Shown piece after piece: positions 45,168 through 54,134 of a stretch of 64,000 nt of DNA (position 1 is its first letter; each line of letters begins with the position of its first letter). This DNA comes from Alicyclobacillus_A sp963788285 (GTDB taxonomy: Bacteria; Bacillota; Bacilli; Alicyclobacillales; Alicyclobacillaceae). Made by a program: the position numbers and the translations under genes. The stretch spans positions 62,001 through 126,000 of the forward strand of contig CAWBGB010000006.1 of the NCBI GenBank assembly GCA_963788285.1, written 5' to 3'. The notes under the pieces are model-generated. The model had not been told where the DNA came from. It saw only the letters and a program-made list of their open reading frames with translations, and made no database searches.

Positions 45168-46310
45168 ATGATGCTAGCGATTCAAAACGGAACCGTTGCA
45201 ACAGGTACAGGAGAAGTATTCGAATGTGGAAAGGTGCTTATCCAGGATGGAAAGATTGTGGCTGTCGGCCATGGTTTTGAAGCCCCGAGTGACGCAAAAG
45301 TGATAGATGCAACGGACCAGTACGTAACTCCGGGCATTATCGATGTCCATACACATCTTGGGGTGTATGAACTGGAAGTTGGCAAAGAAGGGCAAGACTT
45401 TAATGAGACTACTTCTCCCACCACGCCCCACGTACGTGCGTTAGATGGAATTAATCCCATGGATCCGGGATTCAAGGACGCTATCAAGACGGGAATTACC
45501 ACGGTGCAAGTGATGCCAGGTAGTGCCAATGTCATTGGCGGGGAAATGGTTGTCCTGAAGACATACGGAAACATTGTGGATCAAATGGTTATCAAAAGTC
45601 CTTCCGGCATGAAATCCGCGTTTGGAGAAAATCCAAAGGCGGTCTACGGAGGTAAGGACAAGGTCGCGACGCGTATGGGAATTGCTGCGTTATTTCGGCA
45701 GCAGTTTATGAAAGCGCAAGACTACCTTCGAGATTTGGAGAAAGGACATGCTGTATCGCGCGATCTGGGTCTGGAAAACCTGGCCAAGGTACTGCGAGGA
45801 GAGATTCCCCTCCGCGCCCATGCACATCGTGCGGATGACATTGCGACCGTTTTACGTTTGCGGGATGAGTTCAATATCCGTGTCACGATTGAACACTGTA
45901 CAGAGGGCCACCTGATTGCGGACTACATCGCCGAAAAGGGCGTTCGTGTGTCTGTAGGGCCAACCATGTCCAGCAGATACAAGGTCGAGTTGGCCAACAA
46001 GGGGTTTCACGCTGCCGTCGCGTTGACGAAGGCGGGAGTCCCTGTGTCGATTACGACGGATCATCCTGTGGTGAGTATCGAGTACCTGATCACGGCGACG
46101 GCAAACGCGGTCAAACACGGACTGGACGAAAAGACCGCACTTCAGGCCATTACGCTGAATGCCGCAAAGCACTTGGAAGTTGAACACCGAGTGGGCTCGT
46201 TGGAACCCGGCAAAGACGCAGATGTCGTCATTTGGACGGGCAATCCGCTGGACTTGCGCAACACCGTTGTTGCTACGCTGATTGAAGGGAACATTGTGTA
46301 CCGCGCCTGA
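45168..46310 (+). CDS. Metal-dependent amidohydrolase
   Basis: A 380-residue amidohydrolase of the imidazolonepropionase/dihydroorotase-like superfamily. The first metal pair is in GIIDVHTHLGVYELEVG. Further metal histidines lie in LRAHAHRADDIATVLRL and IEHCTEGHLIADY, and the catalytic Asp is in SITTDHPVVSIEYL. A beta-sandwich of N- and C-terminal strands (residues 1-60 and 330-380, ending GNIVYRA) completes the fold. ATG 45168 follows GTGGGGGAA; the frame is open to 45123. The same protein type is widespread in Bacillota but its substrate is unknown. The gene ends just before reverse-transcriptase remnants, so its downstream neighbourhood has been disturbed. Confidence 0.87.
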   Translation: MMLAIQNGTVATGTGEVFECGKVLIQDGKIVAVGHGFEAPSDAKVIDATDQYVTPGIIDVHTHLGVYELEVGKEGQDFNETTSPTTPHVRALDGINPMDPGFKDAIKTGITTVQVMPGSANVIGGEMVVLKTYGNIVDQMVIKSPSGMKSAFGENPKAVYGGKDKVATRMGIAALFRQQFMKAQDYLRDLEKGHAVSRDLGLENLAKVLRGEIPLRAHAHRADDIATVLRLRDEFNIRVTIEHCTEGHLIADYIAEKGVRVSVGPTMSSRYKVELANKGFHAAVALTKAGVPVSITTDHPVVSIEYLITATANAVKHGLDEKTALQAITLNAAKHLEVEHRVGSLEPGKDADVVIWTGNPLDLRNTVVATLIEGNIVYRA

Positions 46311-46317
46311 CTAACGA

Positions 46318-46568
46318 ATGGCTGGTCGCTCCGAAGCGCGAAACAGGCGATTGAGCGGATAGACAAGGTTGTGAACTAGAAAGGGTCTACTCGGTCGTGG
46401 ATGTAGACATCACCGGATATTTTAACAATATCCCGCACGCCAAACTGCTCAATCTCGTGGAGCAAAGAGTAGCGACCGAAGAGTATTGAAACTCATTCGT
46501 ATGTGGCTGAAAGCCGGAGTCATGAAAGATGGTCAATACCATGACACGGAAATCGGCAGTCCTCAGGG
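46318..46568 (+). pseudogene. Left fragment of a group II-intron-type reverse transcriptase
   Basis: Beginning eight bases after the amidohydrolase stop, remnants of RT motifs are read in two frames: SAKQAIERIDKVV, then VVDVDITGYFNNIPHAKLL (catalytic Asp-x-Asp region of RT motif A). After a frameshift near 46490 the frame reads VLKLIRMWLKAGVMKDG and ends TEIGSPQG where the insertion sequence begins. The N-terminal third of the protein and all 5' intron RNA are missing. The reading continues on the far side of the element at 48304. Confidence 0.75.
46564..46568. repeat. Left target-site duplication of the IS1182-family element
   Basis: CAGGG occurs here and again at 48304-48308, directly outside the two inverted repeats. 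Removing one copy plus the element rejoins the RT frame as GSPQGGVISPLLANIYL, which proves the insertion point. Confidence 0.85.
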
Positions 46569-48303
46569 GAGACCTCCGAAAAAAACTGACTTTATTTTAA
46601 GTATTCCGTTTTGATTGTAATATACTGGGTGTTTTAAGGCGGTAATTTTGCTCTATTGGGGCGATTAAATGATGTGGAGCAGGGATTTTGTACCCTAAAC
46701 TTCGTTTAACTGTACGAGAGGGCACACGTCTCCCGTTTTCGCTGTGCATTGAGAAGCGTACTCATCCTCTTCACATTCGATGCTATCGTACTCAACAGAG
46801 CGTGAATCCAAGTTCTATCCAGTCCCCGATACCTGCTGCGCCGCAATCCGTGATTCATGACTTTATCCGCATGGCGTCTTTCGATGATCCATCTTTGCTT
46901 ACGCGCTTCCCGGTAGGAGTCTGTTTGGTAGTGCTCACGGGCTCGTTGGAGTTCATCGAAGTACTCACTGATATACACATAACGTAGGGTCTTACTTGTC
47001 GTACACCGAGAACGCAAAGGACAATCTGCGCACTGCGATTTAGTAAAAGCGAAGTCGTATCCAGGACGACCCTGCTTCTGCTTATAGCGGGTACTTGTTT
47101 TCCCTACAGGACAAGTCACCGTCATCGTCTCTCGGTTGAATTTGAAGTGCTCAGGCCCGAACAGCCTTTGAGGGTTCGAAGTCTTTGCGACACTAATATG
47201 ACCCGTTATCTCATTCGTTTCAAGAAAACGCAAATTCTTCCCGAACCAATATCCTTTATCGGCCGAAACCTCAGACGGTGCGACGTGGTGATTAGCTTGA
47301 AATTGCGTTATCAGGTCAATGAACTGGTCTCCATCTTCAGCATTTGCAGGCGTTACCTTTACGGCCGTAATCAATTCGCTGTTTTCATCAATCATGATGT
47401 GGTCCTTGTATCCCTGAATTTTGCGCATATCCGACTTGTGTCCTGTTCTTGCATCGGTATCAATGACGCTAATCAGCCGATCCTTTGCCTCTTCGTTCCG
47501 ATCCGAAATGACTTTGTGAAGCAACTTGAGCATTGAGTTTTCCGCCGGCAATACAGCCTCCATTGCTTCTGCCAACTCGTTGGCCAGTGCTAACACAAAC
47601 GGCAATTTCTCGTCTCGATCTTTCCCCTTCAACTCGGTGTATAAAGACTCAAATCGGGTCTTGAAATCCATGGCTGTCGTAGGAGCAACCATACTGAGTT
47701 CTTCGATAGCTTTGGTACAGGCTTGTCTCACTAAAGTCAGCCAGGTCGGAATGGCTGCGTTAGCGATCACATGCGTGGAATCAATGATGGCTCGGCCTGG
47801 TTTTGATGCGATGAGTCCATGTTCAAAACATTGCTCCAAGAGCCCGTGAAAGACCTCCTGAAACTTTTCCAGCCCTACGCGATGTACACGGAAGTAGCTG
47901 ATGGTGGAATCGTCAGGTAGATCGTCATCTATGTTGAGCCCGAGAAACCAACGATAAGCGAGGTTCACACGAATATGTTCAATCACTTGAACGTCGGAAT
48001 GGTTGTAGAGATACTCCAAAAGACAAATCTTAAACATAACCTCTGGTTCTTCTGCAGGACGGCCTTTGCGTTCCGAATATCGATCACTGAGCAGGTCTCG
48101 GATGAAAGAAAAATCTATCGTGTTTGCAATTCTCCGTAACAAGTGATCTTCTGGAACGGCCTTGTCGAAGTAATATTGGTCAAAAGCATTGATTTGCTTC
48201 GAAGCATCGTTTCGCAACACCCTAGCATCCCTCACTCCAATCGCCTATAAAACTATTATATTACATTTATAGAATAAGTTGGTGTGATTTTTTCGGAGGT
48301 CTC
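46569..48303. mobile_element. Complete IS1182-family insertion sequence
   Basis: A 1735-bp element bounded by perfect 16-bp inverted repeats, GAGACCTCCGAAAAAA (46569-46584) and its complement (48288-48303), with a 5-bp target duplication. It contains one transposase gene on the minus strand. Both ends and the duplication are intact, so the element looks recently inserted and possibly still mobile. Confidence 0.92.
46706..48235 (-). CDS. IS1182-family transposase
   Basis: A 509-residue DDE-type transposase. The N-terminal DUF772 region contains LLRRIANTIDFSFIRDLLSD and WFLGLNIDDDLPDDSTISYF. The catalytic core shows IDSTHVIANAAIPT and ADKGYWFGKNL (second Asp). A zinc-ribbon-like CADCPLRSRCTTSKTLR follows, and the glutamate region is RKQRWIIERRHADKVMNHG. 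Full length for the family, no frameshift. It fills the element, with about 70-140 bp to each end. A leading ATG at 48235 is taken from the frame start. Confidence 0.93.
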   Translation of the reverse strand: MRDARVLRNDASKQINAFDQYYFDKAVPEDHLLRRIANTIDFSFIRDLLSDRYSERKGRPAEEPEVMFKICLLEYLYNHSDVQVIEHIRVNLAYRWFLGLNIDDDLPDDSTISYFRVHRVGLEKFQEVFHGLLEQCFEHGLIASKPGRAIIDSTHVIANAAIPTWLTLVRQACTKAIEELSMVAPTTAMDFKTRFESLYTELKGKDRDEKLPFVLALANELAEAMEAVLPAENSMLKLLHKVISDRNEEAKDRLISVIDTDARTGHKSDMRKIQGYKDHIMIDENSELITAVKVTPANAEDGDQFIDLITQFQANHHVAPSEVSADKGYWFGKNLRFLETNEITGHISVAKTSNPQRLFGPEHFKFNRETMTVTCPVGKTSTRYKQKQGRPGYDFAFTKSQCADCPLRSRCTTSKTLRYVYISEYFDELQRAREHYQTDSYREARKQRWIIERRHADKVMNHGLRRSRYRGLDRTWIHALLSTIASNVKRMSTLLNAQRKRETCALSYS

Positions 48304-48943
48304 CAGGGTGGCGTCATTTCACCACTACTCGCTAACATCTATTTGAACTACCTTGATACGGTGTGGGAAAAGCGATGTTCCCATATCGGCACTCTGGTGC
48401 GTTATGCCGATGATCTTGTGGTCCTATGTAGAAGGAAAGCCCAAGCTCTCGAAGCGTGCTCAAAGCCGTTTTCATGAAACTGGAACTGACGATGAACACT
48501 GACAAGTCCAAATTAGTGAACCTATGGGCGGATAACGAAGGATTTGACTTCCCCTCGGGTTCTATCACCGCCGTATGCCGAAGCTGACAAAGGCGGGAAC
48601 ACTCTATGACATGCGTAGTTTTCCATCCAGGAAGGCGATGAAGAAGATGCGGGCAAAGGTGAAGGAAATTACCGCACCGCGCTCGCGTCTCTACTGGTCG
48701 CCAAAACAAATGGTGAACAAACTCAATCCCATCATACAAGGGTGGAAGAATTACTATGGCAGTGTCGACCCATGGACGTCCAATAGGTTTCTGTCAAAGG
48801 TGGACTGGCATATTATTCGGAGACTGACTCTGTACTGGAACAAGAAACACAAACGAAATCACCTTCATCCTGGAGAGGTCAAGGAGATATTCGGGCGTTT
48901 GGGATTGAAGCGAGTTAGAGGTTGGGGGAGCTATATTGCCTAA
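48304..48943 (+). pseudogene. Right fragment of the reverse transcriptase/maturase
   Basis: The RT reading frame resumes at the target duplication with GGVISPLLANIYLNYLDTVW and the active-site motif LVRYADDLVVLCRRK. A frameshift near 48460 and another near 48560 follow. The last 122 codons (from about 48575) are open and hold the maturase domain X, including WSPKQMVNKLNPIIQGWKN and the end LGLKRVRGWGSYIA at 48943. With the left fragment, this is one group II intron-encoded protein inactivated by truncation, frameshifts and the IS insertion. Confidence 0.8.
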
Positions 48944-50155
48944 GGTGAAGAACATCGGAAAGCCGTATGCGGGAGGAGTAGCCGACAAGGCTGAGAAGCT
49001 GGTGGAGTGAAAGTCTCCACATCACCAATTGGTCGATTCGGGTGATTAGCATATCCAATGCATGGAGAGGTAACGAACCATGTTCTGCTTGGACGTAAAA
49101 GCCGTGGCGGCCTATGGAAAATCATAAGGTCGGAACAGCCTGTACGGCGAGCAAACTTGGAGGCCAGAAGGACGGAAACGAATACTGCAGCTCCGAAATT
49201 AGGCTCCCTTCTGAAGCTGTTGAAGGGTCATCGCTTGCGCCGACCCGGTTCCCGCAAGGGGAAGGCCGAAGTCCCATGGGAAGAAACGACCACGAGCACC
49301 ATGGGAGCAGCCGGGGTATGGGTTCTGGCATCCAAGGAAAGTTTCTCAGAGATAACGTCGGGAAGGTCCTACTTCCAGCTGGGATGACAACAACCAGCAA
49401 AGACCGATCCTATAAGCAACTGCGAAGTGGTACGGAGGATTTAGGACTGGCGCATGAGGCCGTAGTAGCGAGAATAGAGGGGTAATGCCCGCTTAAGTAC
49501 AGGGACAGATGTACTTCAACAAAGGTAACACCGGAGTTGAGCGAAGGGCCTCTGGGTGCCTGGGGCGCCGAAACTGGAGGGGAACAAATTGAACCAGAAC
49601 ACAGGGTCTGGTCACACCTCTCAGCGTACGGCTAACGCTTAAGTAAACCTAGCTGTCTACGGGCGTACATGGGTGTCACCATTTAACCCTGGGACAGGCA
49701 GGGAAGGCTTATGACGCGATAGTAGACCCAGGGCCAGAACCGGACTCGGGAAATCCGACCGTCCGGAATCGTAGGGGGGCTTCAGGAAACGTGATAGAAC
49801 AATGGGACGACCGAAAACACTTCTATGGTACGAAGTATAAAATCACCGGCGGCAGGTATCCTGCAACCTCGCCGTCATTGGCAATGCAGGAACGGAATCA
49901 TTCCTTGGTCCTATGCACGCGCCTGATTTCTATCCCAACAAACTGCACGTACCGGTTTGATGAGGGGGGACTGGAATACCAGTCCTCCACTCTACAGCCC
50001 AGATGCTGTGGCTGGGTAAGAATATCCGATCAGACAGGCTGATTACGAGCGACGAGGGTATTGTAACAGGGATAGGAAGCAGTTAAAGTACTATTGTATG
50101 TGAGGACAGTTGGTGGTGTGGTGTTTTACATATCAAATTTCAAGAATATAGCCAC
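48944..50155. other. Long noncoding, RNA-like region behind the reverse transcriptase
   Basis: No protein gene is recognised in these 1.2 kb. The start AAAGCCGTATGCGGGA (48958-48973) looks like the beginning of a group II intron domain V that is then cut off. Further hairpins occur: GGTGGAG/TCTCCAC around a GAAAG loop at about 48999-49020, and CCGGAC-TCGG-GAAA-TCCGA-CGTCCGG at about 49740-49765. The base composition is purine-rich on the plus strand, with many GNRA-type loops, as in ribozyme RNA. It may be debris of one or more group II introns. This is a reading by eye, not a fold. Confidence 0.4.
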
Positions 50156-50646
50156 ATGATTAAGACACTCCCCAATGGATCTTTAACGAAGCAAGAACTT
50201 CTAGTTCCGCAGTTTCAATTGTACCAGCATGACCATTTGGGGATTTACTACGCTCCGTTTGAATGCACGAATCGTGACGCACGGGTCGTATTTGTAGGTA
50301 TAACACCAGGGTTCACACAGATGGAAATATCGTCCGTGTGGCAAGGGATCGGCAAGGGGAGGCATTTGACGAAATCCTTAAACGTGTAAAACAACAATCG
50401 AGTTTTAGAGGGATTATGAGGAAGAGCCTCATTGAAATGCTCGATGGGGTAGGGCTTCCAACAGCATTTGATATTCCGTCCACAGGGTTGTTGTTTAGTG
50501 TGAAACGACAATATCTGCACTCCACTTCCGTGCTCTGCTATCCAGTGTTCGTTGACGCTGAAAATTACACATGTCATAAGCCTTCATTGCTTATGACTCC
50601 TGTTTTTCGTCAGTACATCACAGATTACTTCAGGGAAGAAGCATAG
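50156..50646 (+). pseudogene. Broken uracil-DNA-glycosylase-like gene
   Basis: The first frame (50156-50389) reads RDARVVFVGITPGFTQMEIS, resembling the first motif of the uracil-DNA glycosylase-like superfamily. A shift near 50340 moves the continuation into another frame (from 50338): GEAFDEILKRVKQQSSFRGI, FDIPSTGLLFSVKRQYLHST and a tail ending DYFREEA at 50646. The C-terminal His motif expected for an active glycosylase is not seen, so the protein is also shorter than the family. Family call is tentative. Confidence 0.5.
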
Positions 50647-51116
50647 ATGTTGCATGCTGCATTGTAGACAATGTTTGTTGGAATTTGCACATCCGTCATG
50701 AGCAAATGGACATAGGAAACAACAGTACATGAGGTTATCTGACAAGTTTAAGAAAAAGGTTCAGGCGTGGTTTGTGTGACAGGGATAGTGAGTAGTTAGG
50801 TACATTTCCTTCTAGTAGTGGTTCTAGAATCATACTCCACAACGTACTTTTGGAATTACTACAATGCTGCCGCTCGTGTTCTGGCTGGATGTGAGCTGCT
50901 CCTACAGGCACGTCTGAAAATCAGCGAACGATTAAAGAAAATCATGGACTTTTGCGAGTGCATTTGAGATTCCCCATAAATCGCATGGAGAGCCCCAGAA
51001 CCGCCAATAAATTTCAATGGTTGGCGAATGTAGGGGCGCATGCAATGAAGAGTGTGTCCATACAAGCATAAGATGAGATGACGCAACCCTGGTGAAAAGG
51101 TGGTCAAGGAGTTGCT
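50647..51116. other. Intergenic region, nothing recognised
   Basis: About 470 bp before the small KOW-like gene. A short plus-strand open stretch (about 50850-50968, containing ARVLAGCELLLQARLKISER) has no start or ribosome site. The 132-codon minus-strand frame across it overlaps the better-supported plus gene and is not accepted. Confidence 0.3.
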
Positions 51117-51329
51117 ATGAGTGTGATAAACAAATTTCGTGTCGGTCAGCGTGTTAGGATTCGCCAAGGTACCAACAGCGATTTTGCAGGGCATATAGGT
51201 GTCATTGTCTATGTCGGGGACAGTGTTTGCGATGTCAAGATCGCACACAAACGACATGGCTCTTATATGACTGATACATGTATAGCTACATTCCCATATG
51301 ATGACTTGGAAATTTTACAACGAGAATAA
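51117..51329 (+). CDS. Small SH3/KOW-like hypothetical protein
   Basis: A 70-residue protein starting at ATG 51117 behind AAGGAG. The N-terminal half, FRVGQRVRIRQGTNSDFAGH followed by IGVIVYVGDSVCDVKI, has the pattern of a KOW or SH3-like beta barrel such as those that bind RNA or proteins. I do not recognise a named family. It overlaps the next small gene by about 30 bases. It lies among mobile-element debris, so it may be a cargo gene. Confidence 0.55.
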   Translation: MSVINKFRVGQRVRIRQGTNSDFAGHIGVIVYVGDSVCDVKIAHKRHGSYMTDTCIATFPYDDLEILQRE

Positions 51330-51525
51330 CCAAGAGACCACGGATGTTGCGTTATTGCAGGATATATTTAACCACTCTGCTCCATTAGTACCGTGGTTTT
51401 TGGTGAAAGCACTGGAGAAAATCAACGGACACTTAAATGATTCCGAGTTGCCTGTAAAGTTGCTACGCCTTGTACTGCAGCCGATTGTCAGTAAGACCTT
51501 GGAAGAAGTCGGGTCAATGCATTAA
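51298..51525 (+). CDS. Small hypothetical protein
   Basis: A 75-residue, mostly helical protein (ALLQDIFNHSAPLVPWFLVK, LPVKLLRLVLQPIVSKTLEE) with no recognised motif. ATG 51298 (or 51301) lies inside the end of the preceding gene, which suggests translational coupling. No ribosome site is clear. A terminator begins immediately after its stop. Confidence 0.45.
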   Translation: MMTWKFYNENNQETTDVALLQDIFNHSAPLVPWFLVKALEKINGHLNDSELPVKLLRLVLQPIVSKTLEEVGSMH

Positions 51526-51554
51526 AAAAGTCAGGAATTTGATTCCTGACTTTT
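51526..51554. terminator. Bidirectional terminator
   Basis: AAAAGTCAGGAAT (51526-51538) and ATTCCTGACTTTT (51542-51554) are a perfect 13-bp stem with a three-base loop and A/T tracts on both sides. It serves the plus-strand small genes and the minus-strand TVP38 gene, whose stop codon lies inside the stem. Confidence 0.9.
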
Positions 51555-52163
51555 GTTTAATCGTTTGTTTAAAATGGCTCCAATAAGCCAAAGAATGACA
51601 GACAAGCTGATAGCAATTAAAATAAAGAATATTTTATTGGATATTCCGAGAAAAACCATATCCATTTCTACATAATAAGGCAAAATCGAAATCAAGCCAG
51701 TCCAAAAATAACGATAGAATTTCACATCCGGATGTAAACCTAGGATATAGTTGATTAAAAACGCGGGCAACGGTAGGAAACGAATGAAAATCATTCCCAC
51801 CGCGTCTTTCGTACCCCATTTGGAAGTGGATTTTTTCCATTTATCAACTTGATTTTGAATAAATGGTAAACGTTTTGTTTTTTTAGCCAAGTAATAAATA
51901 AAGATCGAGCTGATCGCATAACCGGTCCAAGAATAGAACGTCCCCATCCAGAGTCCGTAAACTTTAAGAAAAATAATAAACAATCCTTCAGATGGAATGG
52001 GGCTCATGCAAAGTGCGGCCATTAAAAGAATTGACAATACAATTCCGATTGGACCAAGGGAAATAATAATATGAGACAGCTGTTGATGGTGATCAAAATA
52101 AAAGAATACAATGGCGATCAAAAATCCGATGATAGAAATAAGTGTTGTCGTAGTTTTGCTCAT
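51531..52163 (-). CDS. TVP38/TMEM64 (DedA-like) membrane protein
   Basis: A 210-residue membrane protein with five to six helices. The SNARE-associated/VTT domain is visible as MSPIPSEGLFIIFLKVYGLW and the conserved segment GMIFIRFLPLPAFLINYILG. Members are suspected lipid scramblases or transporters. The start overlaps the glycosyltransferase stop (TAATG), so the two genes form one operon. The DNA is AT-rich, well below the surrounding composition, with AAA/ATT-rich codons, which suggests acquisition from a low-GC Bacillota. A lipid-flipping partner for the glycolipid enzyme upstream is an inference. Confidence 0.82.
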   Translation of the reverse strand: MSKTTTTLISIIGFLIAIVFFYFDHHQQLSHIIISLGPIGIVLSILLMAALCMSPIPSEGLFIIFLKVYGLWMGTFYSWTGYAISSIFIYYLAKKTKRLPFIQNQVDKWKKSTSKWGTKDAVGMIFIRFLPLPAFLINYILGLHPDVKFYRYFWTGLISILPYYVEMDMVFLGISNKIFFILIAISLSVILWLIGAILNKRLNKSQESNS

Positions 52164-53269
52164 TAAGACGATCCATACCCCGTTCGCGAATAAGATGGAT
52201 GCAATTGTTCCATTTTTTTAACGATCTTTGAAGCGGCATCTCCTTTCGCCAGATTTCCGATGTTTTCTTGATATACTTTTAAAACCTCTCTATTGGTCAT
52301 CCAAGTGCGAATTTGCGTTATTAAATCTTCTTCATTGTATACCCTAACCGATGATTTTGTGCGGTGTAAGAAGCGTGCGTTTTCTGATTCTTGACCGCCA
52401 GTTGGATTATAAAAAATCATAGGTGTTTTTGTGTACATTGCTTCTGTGACAGTCAATCCGCCTGGTTTTGTAATCATAAAATCCGCTTTTAGCATATCCT
52501 TTTCAATATTTTCTACATAACGCTTAATTGTAATTTTTTTGGATCGATGGTGTTTAATTCGCTCATAAAGGCGTTTGTTTTTTCCGGTAATGATGGTCAG
52601 TGAAGCATTACTTAAAAATTGACTTTCAAAAAGCTCAACGATCTTTTCTGTGTACGGAAATACACCGAATGAACCGGCACAGAGTAATACATGAATATCA
52701 TCGCGATCTTCTTTTTGAGGATTCACCGTTAAAAAAGCTTTACGAACCGGGATCCCTGTTGTAAAGATTTTATCTTCTGGAACTTGTTCAAAGCTTTTTA
52801 AAAAACGCATGGATTCGTGACCGATAAAATATCCGTCAATTTCGGGATGAATCCACTGTACATGCGCATAATAATCAGTGACTAAAAAGTAACAAGGAAT
52901 ATCAAATTCGCCGCGCTGTTTCAGAATCGGATAAGCAAGAAACGGAAAAGTTGAAATCACAATATCGGGACCAAAATTCAAGATTTCTTTTCTTAAAAGC
53001 GAAATCCCTAACGAAAAAACAGGCGATATATACTTAGAATATCTTTTAGCATCATCAGATTTATAATAAAGAAAAGAGTAAATATAGGGCGCGTATTGGT
53101 AACTTTTTAAATAAGCTTGTGAACTAATTTTATTAATGAATGGATGAGAAGACTTATATAAGTCAAGAACGTGAACCATGTGTCCGGAATTCAAGAATTC
53201 TTGAGCCAAGCACTTTGCTGTTTGTAAATGTCCAAAACCATACGATGCAGTTAAAATAAGAACCTTCAC
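52163..53269 (-). CDS. MGDG-synthase/MurG-like (GT28) glycosyltransferase
   Basis: A 368-residue cytoplasmic-face glycosyltransferase. The N-terminal lobe begins KVLILTASYGFGHLQTAKCL, the diacylglycerol glucosyl-/galactosyltransferase opening. The C-terminal lobe has LLCAGSFGVFPYTEKIVELF and the nucleotide-sugar motif ITKPGGLTVTEAMYTKTPMI. Family members transfer sugar from a UDP-donor to diacylglycerol (MGDG synthase, UgtP/YpfP). GTG 53269 follows GGAGG. Composition is AT-rich like its operon partner. Acceptor and sugar cannot be read from sequence. Confidence 0.85.
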   Translation of the reverse strand: MKVLILTASYGFGHLQTAKCLAQEFLNSGHMVHVLDLYKSSHPFINKISSQAYLKSYQYAPYIYSFLYYKSDDAKRYSKYISPVFSLGISLLRKEILNFGPDIVISTFPFLAYPILKQRGEFDIPCYFLVTDYYAHVQWIHPEIDGYFIGHESMRFLKSFEQVPEDKIFTTGIPVRKAFLTVNPQKEDRDDIHVLLCAGSFGVFPYTEKIVELFESQFLSNASLTIITGKNKRLYERIKHHRSKKITIKRYVENIEKDMLKADFMITKPGGLTVTEAMYTKTPMIFYNPTGGQESENARFLHRTKSSVRVYNEEDLITQIRTWMTNREVLKVYQENIGNLAKGDAASKIVKKMEQLHPSYSRTGYGSS

Positions 53270-53459
53270 AATAAACCTCCATTCCAGCCTATATTAGCAC
53301 ATAGGCATGAAAAATGACAAAGGATTGGAAGCATGTACGAACCAGCGCTGTTTCCACAAAACACCAAATAGAACCGCTTCAACATACACGGGCTACCAAG
53401 TTAAACCGTTCCATTGAGAAATTGACATGATATCATGATTAGATATAGCATGCAAAGTC

Positions 53460-53880
53460 CTATTTGAAACAGTTTATTCTGATAAATTGTCCACCAGTCC
53501 TCTTCCAGCTTATCAATAACAAAACCAGATGTTTTATGCTGATTTTACGTCGACACCAATCTATACACAATATGCATCTGTTGATCTGGCACTTTGACGA
53601 GACCCACGCACATGAGTACCGTTGTTCAGAACATCGTTTGTATGCCGATGAACTACGTCGTGGTATAAAATCCGCGACTGACAACATCGGCAATGACAAG
53701 GGCGTCTTTCGGATCATTTTTCGATGGCGAGTTGTCCTGGTTTTCCTTGTTACGCTTTGTCGTCATCGGATTCACGAGAACGACTTCAATGCCCCGTTCT
53801 ACAAGCCAATTTGCAATGTTGACCCAGTAATGCCCCGTACTGTTGTCTAGAGCAAGTTTAGCCCAGATAGGCACCAAAAG
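53460..53880 (-). pseudogene. IS110-family transposase remnant
   Basis: The minus strand reads LALDNSTGHYWVNIANWLVE, then VVLVNPMTTKRNKENQDNSP and SKNDPKDALVIADVVSRGFY, which is the N-terminal DEDD nuclease domain of IS110 transposases. Farther left other frames give weaker continuation. The frame lacks its beginning and the whole C-terminal transposase_20 part. No element ends were found. Confidence 0.7.
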
Positions 53881-53959
53881 GCTTTGTAAAATGCAAAGTT
53901 ATATTGCTAACCGGCACGAATGTTCATTTAGGATAAGACTACCAAGGGTATGAATATAC

Positions 53960-53990
53960 AAAACGCGGCATCGAGCGCCGCGTTTTTTTG
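53960..53990 (+). terminator. Strong terminator between IS110 remnant and the two-component operon
   Basis: AAAACGCGGC (53960-53969) and GCCGCGTTTT (53977-53986) form a 10-bp stem, followed by TTT. The full T-run is seven long. Confidence 0.88.
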
Positions 53991-54027
53991 CATTTAGAGG
54001 GAGAGTACGGGGGCACGGGTCAACGTG

Positions 54028-54059
54028 TTTATAATTTCTTGATAAATTTGCGGTACGAT
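54028..54059 (+). promoter_or_regulatory. Tandem-repeat operator and -10 box of the response-regulator operon
   Basis: TTTATAATTTCTTGATAA (54028-54045) contains two half-sites, TTTATAA and TTGATAA, with an 11-bp period, the geometry bound by OmpR/PhoB-type regulators. TACGAT (54054-54059) follows nine bases after the repeat's TTGATA. An almost identical arrangement precedes the RND pump gene. Autoregulation by the adjacent regulator is inferred. Confidence 0.65.
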
Positions 54060-54134
54060 AACCATCGATGTGTTTTATGGAAACACTTTTGAAAACAACG
54101 ACAACGCGTTTGAACGTTGAAAGTAGGATGATGG

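Noticed and set aside
49114..49485. 123-codon plus-strand frame behind the RT remnant
   Set aside because: Composition is Gly/Ser/Arg-rich and low in hydrophobics, typical of translated structured RNA; no motif seen.
50859..51257. 132-codon minus-strand frame
   Set aside because: It lacks a ribosome site and known motifs and overlaps the small plus-strand gene that has AAGGAG.
46310..54000. Possible retron or defence island around the reverse transcriptase
   Set aside because: The RT has a maturase domain X and intron-like flanking RNA, and no defence effector gene is present.
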